Assembly (NCBI GenBank): GCA_933228675.1
Contig: OW121743.1
Location: forward strand, 108,061,468-108,125,467
Reading direction: 5' to 3'
Source of the DNA: Stomorhina lunata
Lineage: Eukaryota > Arthropoda > Insecta > Diptera > Rhiniidae
DNA length: 64,000 nucleotides
The notes under the pieces are model-generated. The model did not search any database, was not told the DNA's origin, and worked only from the letters and a program-made list of their open reading frames with translations. Made by a program: the position numbers and the translations under genes. Positions 35,966 through 47,435 of this stretch are shown here, piece after piece; within the stretch, counting starts at the first letter, position 1; each line of letters starts with the position of its first letter.

Positions 35966-37469
35966 TTTACTGCAATAAATTGGGAAACCAAATCATATAC
36001 AAAATTGCTTAGAAAATTGGTAAAATTTTAAGAAAAACACGTTGCCAACATAATCAGAATTGAAAAATTCTATTAAAAATATATATTGGAAAATAGATAA
36101 GAATATTTATTATTTGAAATCAAAGAAGAACTTTTAGATTCTTGCTATGGATATACTCATCATTTTCGCAAATAACTTATTTTACTATCATCATTACAAA
36201 ATACTCCTACTACTAATAGAATTTATTACAACGTATACAATTTCCACAATTGCTTCTCCAACTATTTACTACTCATCATATAAAGATATAAAATAATCAT
36301 TATTATTATTTTATCCATCTACTATTTGTTTGTCTGTCCATCCCTATATCTGTATTAATATCATATCTATCTCTATCGATTCAAATGTATTGGATATGTA
36401 TTTCGTTGCTTCTTCCTGTGTTATCTTTTATTTGATTTTAATACATGTCTGCAACATGCAATTGCTGCAAGTATTTATTTCTTTCAAATTTACAACCAAA
36501 GTTTATGCATTTGTTGCTGCTTTTGATGAGCTGAGATGATGATACTCCTGCTATTGCAGCAGATTTCTTTCATAGTAATAAACAATAAACATGAAATTTG
36601 AACATTTGTGTTTTATCAGCAAAATAAAATCGACATTAAATAAAACTACAACAGTAAGGGAACAAAAAATGTACAATTATTTCCAATTTCAATTTTTATA
36701 TCTGACACACTCTTTCGATTTAGTTGCAGCAGCAAAATCTACAAGAATTATAAAAAAATCTCATTATAGAAAAATACAACTTTTACAATGAATGAAAGAA
36801 TGAATGAGCTCTGGATATTTAGAATGAATACAATATTTTTGTCATTTATTTACTCGTAGTCGTAGTTTTCTACTATTCCTGACATTGTTGTCAATGATGA
36901 TTATGATGATTATAGGCTGTAAAAAGAGCATTAGAAAAGATGATGATTAGGCACAGTGGTGTCTAAGTCTTGAAATAGTGCGAACAAAATTTAAAAAAAT
37001 TTTGAGAATATTGAGAATTTAGTGCAATGAACTAGTTATGTACATTTTTATGGTGCCATGAAAATACTATTATTTTGAAGATATTAAGAATCTAGTGCAA
37101 TACATTTGGCATAAATGCTTTGAAAAAAATGTTTTATTTTCCAAAAAATCAACAAACTTTTTGCTTTTTCTTTGTTATATTATAACCAGGCGTAGGCAGA
37201 GCCCATACCACCAGAAGCCGAACACTTTTTGTAATTGTCGTAAATATCACGATCATTAATGAAACTCGTGAAAATTAGTATTAAAAGCATTCAGTTGAAA
37301 TTTGGATGTTAGCAAAGTCGGTTGGTGCCGCTTTGTTAAAAAAATACAAAAGAAACAAAATTAAAATAAAATTTGTAGCAACAAAAAAATATAATCTCAA
37401 ACATTGTTGCCACGATACTATTATTTTTTTAAATATTGTTTGAAATAAATGTATTCGAATTCGATACAA
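35966..37469. other. AT-rich spacer
   Basis: Several short frames of 62-69 codons with no recognised motif. Slightly less AT-rich around 36400-36560. No gene called. Confidence 0.45.
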
Positions 37470-39250
37470 ACACTTTTTTGTAGAAAAATTTTAGATAAAA
37501 ATAGTTTTCCTTGGAAAATTTTTTTTAGAGATTATTTTTCGATAAAAATATTTTTCTGTGAAATTAAAAAAAAAAAAATTGTATCGAAAAACTTTTGATT
37601 AAAATTTGTTTCTAAAGAAAAATTTTAGATCATTTTTTTTTTAATTTTAATAAAAAATTTTGTATAGAAAAATTTTTTATTTAAAAATTTTTTATAGAAA
37701 CCTTTTTGATAAAAAAACTTTCTATAGAAACAAAAAAATGTTTCTATAAAAAATTTTTGATAATAAAATTTTCTATAGAAAAATTTTTGATAAAAAAATG
37801 TTCTATAGAAAAATTTTTGATAAAAAAAAATTTCTATAGAAAAATTTTTGATAAAAAAATGTTCTATAGAAAAATTTTTGATAAAAAAATTTTCTATAGA
37901 AAAATTTTTTGTAAAAAATTTTGTATAGCAAAATTTTTGATAAAAAAATTTTCTATAGCAAAATTTTTGATAAAATAATTTTCGATAGAAAAATTTTTGA
38001 TAAAAAAATCTTCTATAGAAAAATTTTTGAAAAAAAATTTCTAGAGAAAAATTTTTGATAAAAAAATGTTCTATGGAAACATTTTTGATAAACAAAACTT
38101 TCTACGAAAACAAAAAAATTTTCTATAGAAACATTTTTGGTAAACAAATTTTCTATAAAAAATTTTTCTACAGAAACAGTTTTGATAAAAAATGTTCTAC
38201 AGAAAAATTTTTGAAAAAGTGTTCTATAGAAAAATTTTGATAAAAAAATTTTCTATAGAAAAATTTTTGACAAGAAAATTTTCTATTAAAAAATTTTTGA
38301 TAAAAATTTTCTATAGAAAAATTTTTGATAAAAAAATGTTCTATAGAAAAATTTTTGATAAAAAAATTTCTAGAGAAAAATTTTTGATAAAAAAATTTTC
38401 TTTAGAAAAATTTTTGATAAAAAAATTTTCTATAGAAAAATTTTTTGTAAAAAATTTTGTATAGCAAAATTTTTGATAAAAAAATTTTCTATAGTAAAAT
38501 TTTTGATAAAATAATTTTCGATAGAAAAATTTTTGATAAAAAAATCTTCTATAGAAAAATTTTTGAAAAAAAATTTCTAGAGAAAAATTTTTGATAAAAA
38601 AATGTTCTATGGAAACATTTTTGATAAACAAAACTTTCTACGAAAACAAAAAAATTTTCTATAGAAACATTTTTGGTAAACAAATTTTCTATAAAAAATT
38701 TTTCTACAGAAAAAGTTTTGATAAAAAATGTTGTACAGAAAAATTTTTGAAAAAAGTGTTCTATAGAAAAATTTTGATAAAAAAATTTTCTTTAGAAAAA
38801 TTTTTGATAAAAAATTTTCTATAGAAAAATTTGTGATAAAGTAATTTTCTGTAGAAAGATTTTTGATAAAAAATTTTCTGTAGAAAAATTTTTCTATAGA
38901 AATATTTTTCTGTAGAAAAAATTTTTAAAAAATTTTCCATAGAAAAATTTTTAATAAAAAAATTTTCTTTTCTATAGAAACATTTTTAATAAAAAAACTT
39001 TTCTTTTCTATAGAAACGTTTTTATAAAAAATTTTTTTTTTCTATATAAAAATTTTTAATATAAAAATTTCCTGGAGAATAAGATAAAAAAATTTTCTGT
39101 AGAAAAATATTTGATAAAAAAATTTTCTGTAGAAAAATATTTGATAAAAAAAATTTTCTATAGAAAAATTTTTGATTTAACAATTTTCTATAGAAACGTT
39201 TTGATAAAAAAATGTTTGATAGAAAAATTTTTGATAAAAAAAGTAAAAAA
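37470..39250 (+). repeat. Satellite array R7, 30-bp units, with 536-bp duplication
   Basis: Unit order: TTGAT, A7, T4, CTATAG, A5, T3. A ~360-bp stretch beginning near 37880 recurs 536 bp later near 38416, including rare units (TCTACGAAAACAAAAAAATT). Because 30 bp is ten codons the array reads open in several frames, up to 156 codons at 37625-38095; these are not genes. Confidence 0.9.
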
Positions 39251-39480
39251 AAGTAATAGATTTGGGATCAAAATTTTGCAAAAAGAATGAATAAAAAAAA
39301 AGTAACAGATTTGGGATCAAATGCGAAGATCCCAAATCTGTTACTTTTTTTATTAATGTAACAGACCAATTTATTGATAAAAAAAAACAAAAAATGTTTG
39401 CGGAGAAACCAAATTCCTCGACGCGTTTCGATTTGATAAAAATATTTTACGAAAATGAAATAGAAAACTAGTTCTTTTTG
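39251..39480 (+). repeat. Dispersed repeat D, copy with 24-bp perfect hairpin
   Basis: 39295-39318 and 39328-39351 are exact reverse complements around a 9-base loop (core AGTAACAGATTTGGGATC). Downstream comes AATGTTTGCGGAGAAACC and CTCGACGCGTTTCGAT, shared with 43318-43432 and, inverted, 45755-45885. A third partial copy of the stem lies at 39251-39271. Confidence 0.75.
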
Positions 39481-40068
39481 AAACATCAGAACTACACATT
39501 TAACTTAAAAGTAAAAAATGGCAACTCTGCCGACGGTTTTTTTGTTCTGTTCCATTTATGCCGACCTCTGGTTATAACAGAGGTCGGTTTCAAGACTATT
39601 TTTTTAATGTTTTGAAAATTTTATATATACAAATTTAGAATATGCTCGTTTGTGTGTTAAAAGTTATTTCTTTTATGGCAGCACAAAAATCAAAAAGTTG
39701 AAGTCGGTATCATAAAACTTTTCGCACTAGCTGTTCTATATCGTCGAATTTCTCGAAAATGTGAACTTTCGGTTGTAATTTCATTAGATATTTAGAAAAA
39801 ATCTATACAGATTTTTTGATATTGGAAAGTTCAAACCTTTTTTTCCAGGGTCTAAAGTGAACTTCAGTTTTTCTAGACTCCCAGTGAAGCATAGAGCCTC
39901 AGAAGTGAACATTTGGTTGTTTTATATTAAAATCGCGAGTTTTATAAATTTTCTAGAAAATTTCGACAAAAATATATAAAAGTACTTAATTATTATCAGG
40001 ATTAAGCTTTTTATATCAAATAAAAATATATTAACCCTAAACAGACATGTGAACTAAAATGACCCTTA
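39481..40068. other. Spacer, with a possible piggyBac-like terminus at its end
   Basis: TTAACCCTAAACAGACATGT at 40031-40050 looks like a TTAA plus CCC element end and resembles 1210-1243; it is cut off 35 bp later by the family A element. GACTCCCAGTGAAGCATAG at 39876 matches the 47-bp insert in family C copy 3. Confidence 0.4.
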
Positions 40069-40742
40069 TTATACCCTTCACCACCATAGGTAGAAAGGGT
40101 ATTATAAGTTTGTGCTGATGTATGTAACGCATGGAAATATTAGACCCACATTTTAGTATACCAATAGGCTTAGAATCACTTTCTGAGTCGTCCGTCCGTC
40201 CATCTGGCTGGCCATATAAACCTTGTAATCAAACTACAGGTCGAAATTCTAAGTTGAAATTTGTCAAAATCGGTCCATTATTTATGGTACCTCCCATAGG
40301 TCCCACTTCCCGGAATTGATATATTGGCCACAAATATTAATATTTTTTCATGAAATTTAAATAAAATATTGCTTATGTAAACTTAAATCACTGTACCAAA
40401 TTTCGTTAAAATCGGTCCACATTTGATCATAGCTCCCTAACAAACTTTTCTTTAAAAACGCACTAAATGAGACAAAAATCACTAAAACGCTCGTAAATCT
40501 GAAGATAATGGGAATTTTAAGTTTATTTTTTGCATACATATAAGTCTCTCATACATATATAGCTGTCATATAAGTCCAAATGTCGGAAGCAGCTTAAATA
40601 TATAAGTTTTGAGAAAATGCTTGTATGATGGCAAAATTTAGCAAGTATTTGTCTTTATACAGGAAAGATAACACCTTTGACATTAGTAGTGAAGGGTATG
40701 GTATGGTCGGGCTTGACCGACTTTAGCACTTTCTTATTTGTT
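40069..40742 (+). mobile_element. DINE-1/Helentron-like element, family A, copy 3
   Basis: Ends TATACCCTTCACCACCATAG and GCTTGACCGACTTTAGCAC with TTCTTATTTG. About 60 bp shorter than copy 2, with losses around the GTCC block (40196-40212) and in the middle. Confidence 0.65.
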
Positions 40743-41911
40743 TTTGTTGTCTTTTCTAATACACCCGATAACCTTTTTACTGCTTCATTTTCTCTAACAG
40801 AAATATGTACTAGTATAACTTTTTAAGTATGTCTCATTAAACCACTGTCTTCCAGATATTTATATAAGAGATTCTTTTAAAAAAAAAATAAATGTTACCA
40901 TATTGTAAAGTTAGCAATAACACAAAAAAGTAAAACTATAAAAACAACAACAATAGAAAGTGATATACATTCAAACTTACCAGCAATTCCCAATTGGCAC
41001 AAGACAATAACTTTCCAAACATTCACATTCAAACATTTTCTATATAATTTTTTTTCATTTTCGTTGTTTTTGTCAAGTTTTTAATACCAACAATATTTAT
41101 TAGACTAGACTTGAAATCGTATCAAATCTCCATACAACTAGATTTCCCATAAGTACTACAAAACAAAAACAACAGCAGCAAAAAAAAAAAACGCATAAAA
41201 TGTCATACTCTAGCCATTAGATGGGAACAAAGATAGATCGATGTAATCGTTCTATAGATGCATTTCTATTCTATTGTACTCGTATTCGGATTGTACACTT
41301 CATTAATATCTGCAGCCCTATTAAACATGAATAGGCCGAAAATAAAGTTCCCTTCTTATTCTATTGTTAATTTTGTTGTTGTTTTATTGTAGTTATTGCT
41401 GTTGTCATTTGAATGCATCATGATGACAATGATAGACTCTCACACATCGTAAAATATAATATCACAGGGAGAGTGAGTGAGAAATTACTATTCTTATCAA
41501 AGATTTTTGCTGTTGTTGTTGTTTGAAATAGTAGAAGTAAGTAGAGAAAATAAAATCAAACTACAAGTACATAAACGCAGTTTTATTGGCATATTACCCC
41601 TATTGAGCCAAAACAAAAATCATGTTCATTCGTACCAAACAACCAAACATCAAATTCAACCTTCCCATGAGACACTCCCCGGAGTTTTAAACTCGACGCA
41701 ATATATCAGCCAAGGGCAGAAATACTATCATTTGAGTATATATTCAAACACATGTAAGTTACATTTTCTAAGAGCCTTTAAGCTAAATATTAAACATATA
41801 CATGCGAGGGTAGTTTTAAAATTATGAAGATTTTTTTTGTGGAAGAAATTGTTTATTTTAACATAAGCTCCAAAATAGTTTTTAATTTTGTTTCCAAAAT
41901 ATCTGGTCTAA
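40743..41911. other. AT-rich spacer
   Basis: A 116-codon frame at 41477-41827 has no recognised motif, signal or neighbour and begins in GTTGTTGTT low complexity, so it is not called. No other feature. Confidence 0.45.
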
Positions 41912-44185
41912 TCATTTTCTATAGAAAATTTGTTTACCAAAAATTTTTCTATAGAAAATTTTAATTATCAAAAATTTTTCTATAGAAAATTTTTTATTCA
42001 AAAATTTTAATATAGACAATTTTTTTATCAAAAATTTTTCTATAGAAAATTATTTTATCTAAAATTTTTCTATAGAAAATTATTTTATCTAAAATTTTTC
42101 TATAGAAAATTATTTTATCTTAAATTTTTCTATTGAAAAGTTTTTTTTTACCAAAAATTTTTCTATAGAATTTTTTTTTTATCAAAAATTGTTCTATATT
42201 TTTCTTATCAAAAATTTTTCTAAAAAAAATTTTTTATTAAAAATTTTTCTATAGAAATTTTTTTTATCAAAACTTTTTCTAAATTTTCTACAGAAAATTT
42301 TTCTATAGAAAATTTTTTTATCAAAAAATTTTTCTATGAAATATTTTTTATTAAAAATTTTTCTATGGAAAATTTTTTATCAAAAATTGTTCTGTAGAAA
42401 ATTTCTTTATCAAAAATTTTTCTATAGAAAATTTTTTGGATGAAAAATATCTAAAAAAATATAAATATCTTAAATTGTTTAATAGTAGAATTTTTCTGTA
42501 CAAATTTTTTTTATATAAATTTTTTCTATAGAAAATTTTTTTATCAACAATCTTTCTATAGAAAATTTTTTTATCAAAAATCTTTCTATAGAAAATTTTT
42601 GATAAAAAATTTTTCTTTAGAAAATTTTTTTACAAAAATTTTTTTTATCAAAATTTTCTTTAGAAATTTTTTTTTATCAAAAATTTTTCTGTATTTTTCT
42701 TATCAAAAATTTTTCTATAGAAATTTTTTTTATTAAAAATTTTTCTATAGAAAATTTTTTTTATCAAAATTTTTCTATAGAGAATTTTTTTTACCAAAAA
42801 TTTTTGTTATCAAAAATTTTTCTATAGAACATTTTTTTATTAAAAATTGTTCTATATTTTTCTTATCAAAAATTTTTCTACAGAAAATTTTTTTATTAAA
42901 ACATTTTCTATTTAAAATTTTTTTTATCAACAATTTTTCTATAGAAAATTTGTTTATCAAAAATTTTTCTATTGAATTTTTTTTTATTAAAAACTTTTCT
43001 ATAGAAAATTTTTTAATCAAAAATTTTTCTGTAGAAAATTTTTTTATCAAAAATATTTCTATATTTTTCTTATAAAAATTTTTCTATAGAGAATTTTTTT
43101 ATCAAAAATTTTTCTATAGAAAAATTTTTTTTATCAAATATTTATCTATAGAAATTTTTTTTTTCCAAAAATTTTTTTATCAAAACCTTTTCTATAGAAA
43201 ATTTTTTTATCAAAAATTTTTCTATAGACAATTTTTTATCAAAAATTTTTCTATAGACAATTTTTTATTAAAGCTTTTTCTATAGAAAATTTTTTTATCA
43301 AAAATTTTTCAAAAAAGAAGTGTATTTGCATTTGATCCCAAATCTGTTACATTTATTTATTAATGTAACAGACTAATTTATTGATAAAAAGCCAAAAAAT
43401 GTTTGCGGAGAAACCAAATTCCAATTTCTGTAGAAAATTTTTTTTATTAAAAATTTTTCCATAGAAAGTTTTTTTTATCAAAAATTTTTCTGTAGAAAGT
43501 TATTTTATCCAAAAATTTTCCATAGAAAGTTTTTTTTATCAAAAATTTTTCTCTAGAAAATTTTTTTATCAAAAATATTTCTATATTTTTCTTATCAAAA
43601 ATTTTTCTATAGAATTTTTTTTATCAAAAATTTTTCTATAGAAAATTTTTTTATCAAAAATTTTTCTATAGAAAATATTTTTATCAAAAATTTTTCTATA
43701 GAAAATTATTTTATCAAAAATTTTTCCATAGAAAATTTTTTTTATCAAAAAATTTTCTATAGAAAATCTTTTAATCAAAAATTTTTCTAAAGAACAAATT
43801 TTTCTATACTAAATATTCAAAAATTTTTCTATACTAAATATTTTTATTAAAAATTTTTCTATGGAAAATTTTTTTATCAAAAATTGTTCTATATTTTTCC
43901 TATCAAAAATTTTTCTATACAAATTTTTTTACCAAAATTTTTCTATAGAAAATTATTTTTATCAAAAATTTTTCTAAAAAAATTTTTTATCAAAAATTTT
44001 TCTATAAAAAATTTTTTATTAACAATTTTTCTATAGAAAATTTTTTATCAAAAATTTTTCTATAGAAAATTTTTTATCAAAAATTTTTCTATAGAAAATT
44101 TATCAAAAATTTTTCTATAGAAAATTTATCAAAAATTTTTCTATAGAAAACTTTCTTACAAAAATATTTTTATAGAATTTTTTTT
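41912..44185 (-). repeat. Satellite array R8, 30-bp units, inverted relative to R7
   Basis: Units read TTTTTTTATC, A5, T5, CTATAG, A4 on the plus strand, the reverse complement of the R7 unit. Interrupted at 43318-43432 by repeat D. Most regular at 43600-43770 and 44030-44150. Confidence 0.9.
43318..43432 (+). repeat. Dispersed repeat D, copy inside R8
   Basis: TCTGTTACATT (43343-43353) pairs exactly with AATGTAACAGA (43362-43372). Followed by TTGATAAAAAGCCAAAAAA and TGTTTGCGGAGAAACC as in the copy at 39251. It has the same orientation as that copy although the surrounding arrays are inverted. Confidence 0.75.
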
Positions 44186-45754
44186 TCGAATTTAACTATA
44201 ATTTGATTTATTTTTATGATCACCTGATTTGTTATGTAGCTCGGGCGGTCTTATTCCTTTCCATTATACGAGATATCAACATAACTCCATAAACTTTAAC
44301 TACTATATCTCGCCTTTAGAAGCACTGCCAACCTACCCTCGTACATTCATGGTTACACTTATAATAGTTCATTCAAATAATTTTATAATGCACACAGATT
44401 AAAAATGCGTCAAATGTGCTGCTTATGTACGATTATGAACTTTTGCAATTTTTTTCTTTATTATTATAGTTGCAGCTTCTATAGAACATGTAAAGATTGA
44501 AAAGCTGGTAGTATAAAGCAACATGATGCATGTGATTTAGATTTTGTTCGGTTGAGTTTATCAATGATTACAACAATGAATGGCAAAGTCATTCACTATG
44601 AATAAATCGAACATAAAAATGCCCGAAAAAAATGACAAAATGATCATAAATCATGTTTAAGAGCGCAAAGGTTACATTTCTAAGTGTCTGACTTTTGAGC
44701 CTTATCGTGTTTTTTTTAATGATATTTTTTTTGGTGGCATTATTAGATGTTTGTAACTGCCTTATAAGGGGATGTTTAGGCAGTGATATTTTTGATATTA
44801 GGATTTTCGAATAGATGTTTTATCTAAAGAATTTATTGATTATTGTGTTTAATAAAGCAAATCGTAGAAAATCATTATAAAATATGGCAACTTATAAAAA
44901 ATATTTTCTCTACTTCAAATCTTCAACATAATATCTTTATTTGGGTAAGATGAATTATAATAGAAAGTAAAGCTACAGTACTTAGATTTCAAATCTGATA
45001 TTGAAATATATTTCTTTCTAAAAATATCATCCAGTCATCCTCAAAATGGTTAAAATTGTCCTAAATTCTCTATTGACCCGCTAGGAATTTGTAGTGCTCT
45101 TTTATTAACTTTTTACATGGAGGAATTACAAATGTTCATATATGTTGGAGTTTTTCATCATTCAATTCTACTAAAACGTTTATATCATTCCTTATAGTTC
45201 AAATTTTGTTAGTTAATTCCGGTACTAGCATATGACGTCTTATAATCTACAACTAGAACTTATCAATTATAAATCCACAAAGAAGGATACGTCAGTTCGG
45301 AACATTTTGGCTGGTGACTGACGACAAAGTCTGTGTCATTTGGATACTGGTCTTTTTGTGTTACCTTCCAGGTATATAAATGTAAAGAAGAGTCTTTTTA
45401 ATAGTACTTATTTAAACCTCTGCAACTGTCGTGGTAGTCTAGTCTGTTTTGTTCTGAAATTAATTTCGTCATTGTTTTTTTTTGATCAAATTAACTTATA
45501 ATACAAATTTTTTCTTTGAATTAGATAAATATTAAATATTAAAAATAAATAAACAAACAATATAGAGTGGGAAATAAAAATAAGATAAAACTAAAAAATG
45601 TTCTGTTCAGATGATAATCTTCGCTTTATGTTGATATTTGTTGGACACAATAATAATTCGTATTTATTCTGTCCCTCAAATTAGATATATTGTGTGGTTT
45701 TCGCTCTGTCTAGAATTAGGGATAATCCTCCTGATGGCCTGATGGCCTTACCAA
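44186..45754. other. Spacer, nothing recognised
   Basis: Less repetitive than its neighbours, with mixed base composition near 44230-44350 and 45270-45450. No open frame of interest. Confidence 0.45.
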
Positions 45755-45885
45755 CCATCGAAACGCGTCGAGGAAAGGTTTCCCCACCAACATTTTTTGG
45801 TTTTATCAAAAAACTATTTATTACAATAATAAATAATTGTAATAAATTGGGATCTTAGTGCAATACACTACAGTAAAACTTTTTA
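45755..45885 (-). repeat. Dispersed repeat D, inverted copy
   Basis: Minus strand: GTAGTGTATTGCACTAAGATC, a 12-bp perfect stem ATTTATTACAAT / ATTGTAATAAAT (45816-45847), then TGTTGGTGGGGAAACC and CTCGACGCGTTTCGAT. The stem differs from the 43-kb copy by paired changes. The first 25 bases also occur at 26030-26055. Confidence 0.75.
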
Positions 45886-46869
45886 ATTAAATGTTTGATG
45901 TCCCAAAATTTTTGATAAACATTTTTTTATTAGTTTAACAAAACTGATCTTGAAAAATATCACCCATAAAAAATGTTAATATAATTGTAAAAATTATATC
46001 ACGTCAGTCGCAGAGGGTTAAGAAGAGCTTTTTAGAGCCGAAAGAAAGCTAAGATACATGATAGCTCAGAAAAGTGTTCTGGATGTCACTTTTCTGGAAA
46101 AAAACGGAGATTATTAAGGGCTGGGTAGTGTCAAAGAAGGTGCTACCGTATCTTCCTCTTAAACATTATGGTAACAGTCATTACCCTGAGAAATTAGGGT
46201 TTTATTATGTCTCCGGCAATATGGAAGAAAAGCTTAAGTCAAAAATTTAAGTTTTCAGATATCAATTTTGTGCCATTTTTCTTTTGCTTGATTTCTGCGA
46301 ATAATTTATGAACTAAAAAATGGTTAGAGAAGAAGAATGAATTTAAAAATAACGTTAAATTCAGAAGATTTTACGTTTTTTCTACTAAAGCTTTTTTCCG
46401 AAACTGAAATTTGCGTTGAACTGGACCTTAAGTGACTTAAGTGGTACTGTTTAAATAAAATGTACATATATTGTGTAGTTTTATGTAAACATAAGTTGTT
46501 TTAAAATAATGAATTTGTTTTTCAAGGTCAACATTTATACAGCTGAAGTGAATTTAAGCGAAACTGTTATATAGTGAAAGAAAATTCTGAATATGTACAC
46601 AAAAGTATGTGTACATAAGTTGATTTGATCAATGAATTATTGATTTAAAAAATTTAAGCAAAAAGTAAACGTACATAACATTGATGAAAACGCGAATTTA
46701 GAAAACGGATTAAGCTTCTGTAATGTACGAAACGCCTTAACTCAATTATCTCTTATGTCGACTTAAGCTACTCTTCCATATTACCACAGATGTAATCTGA
46801 AATTATGTTGAGCAGTCTATGGCCAATTTTTGACCGACTCTCAGTGGATGACCCTACTTATGCATTCCA
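45886..46869. other. Spacer, nothing firm
   Basis: Contains GAGGGTTAAG near 46012-46021, which could be a lone TTAA-type element end, but no partner end was found. No gene recognised. Confidence 0.4.
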
Positions 46870-47173
46870 TTAAGGATAGAGGAAGTAAAATTTGTGGATA
46901 CTTGATCTGAACTTTTTGATGTCATAACTAGTAGGAACTAGTAGAACTTCTTTAGAAAGTTTGCTCCACATTAGTGCTGTGCGCCTAAAGAACAAATGTT
47001 CTCTGTGGGAAGGAATTCTTTTTGTGTTTCGTGTGCTGCAAAGAAATCTAAGGGTTTTAGGAACAATATCCCTAGTTTCGTGTGAACACATTGAGTCAAT
47101 AGTGTTGGCTACCCTACTATCACTTATAAGACCCTATGAACTCTTATGTATATGGTCGAGAAGCTCCAAATAG
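46870..47173 (-). pseudogene. Possible C-terminal relic of a non-LTR retrotransposon ORF2
   Basis: The minus-strand frame includes ..LRFLCSTRNTKR.. and ..EHLFFRRTALMWSKLSKEV.. ending ..FRSSIHKFYF.., which follows the general pattern of the extreme C-terminus of LINE reverse-transcriptase proteins (R-T, then F-x-R-T-A-x-x-W-x-x-L-P, then a short hydrophobic/basic tail). Going upstream in the same frame, about 22 codons before the first Met there is a stop. No RT catalytic motif is within reach, so only the tail would be left. The resemblance is by eye and the call is tentative. Confidence 0.4.
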
Positions 47174-47435
47174 ACATTGAAGCATCGACACATACATGAG
47201 AGTTGTATTCAACACTCAGACAAATACAAACTATACAATTGTATATGAAGTGTATACGGATTGGATTATCTTCTTTAGAATACGCGAAAAAAATTCACCG
47301 AAATTTACCGATCGTAGATAAAAAGTTCACAATTTTCTGAAAAAAGTCACATAAATTGTTACGCATAATTTAAGCAAAAAGTGTTGCAGTCGTTTAGGCG
47401 TAACTTTTTAATCAAATTGAATTTAAGTGTAAGTT
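47174..47435. other. Short spacer
   Basis: No feature seen. Confidence 0.4.

Noticed and set aside
37625..38631. Long repetitive frames (up to 156 codons) reading FYRKF/FIKNFS-type peptides
   Set aside because: The 30-bp period equals ten codons, so several frames on both strands stay open together. No start context, no non-repeat domain; same effect at 25159-25925, 31444-31716, 42775-43050 and 43581-43778.
41477..41827. 116-codon frame as a possible small gene
   Set aside because: Starts in low-complexity sequence and shows no signal peptide, domain or splice context.
46012..46021. Lone GGGTTAA as a piggyBac-type end
   Set aside because: No inverted partner end at a TTAA was found within reach.
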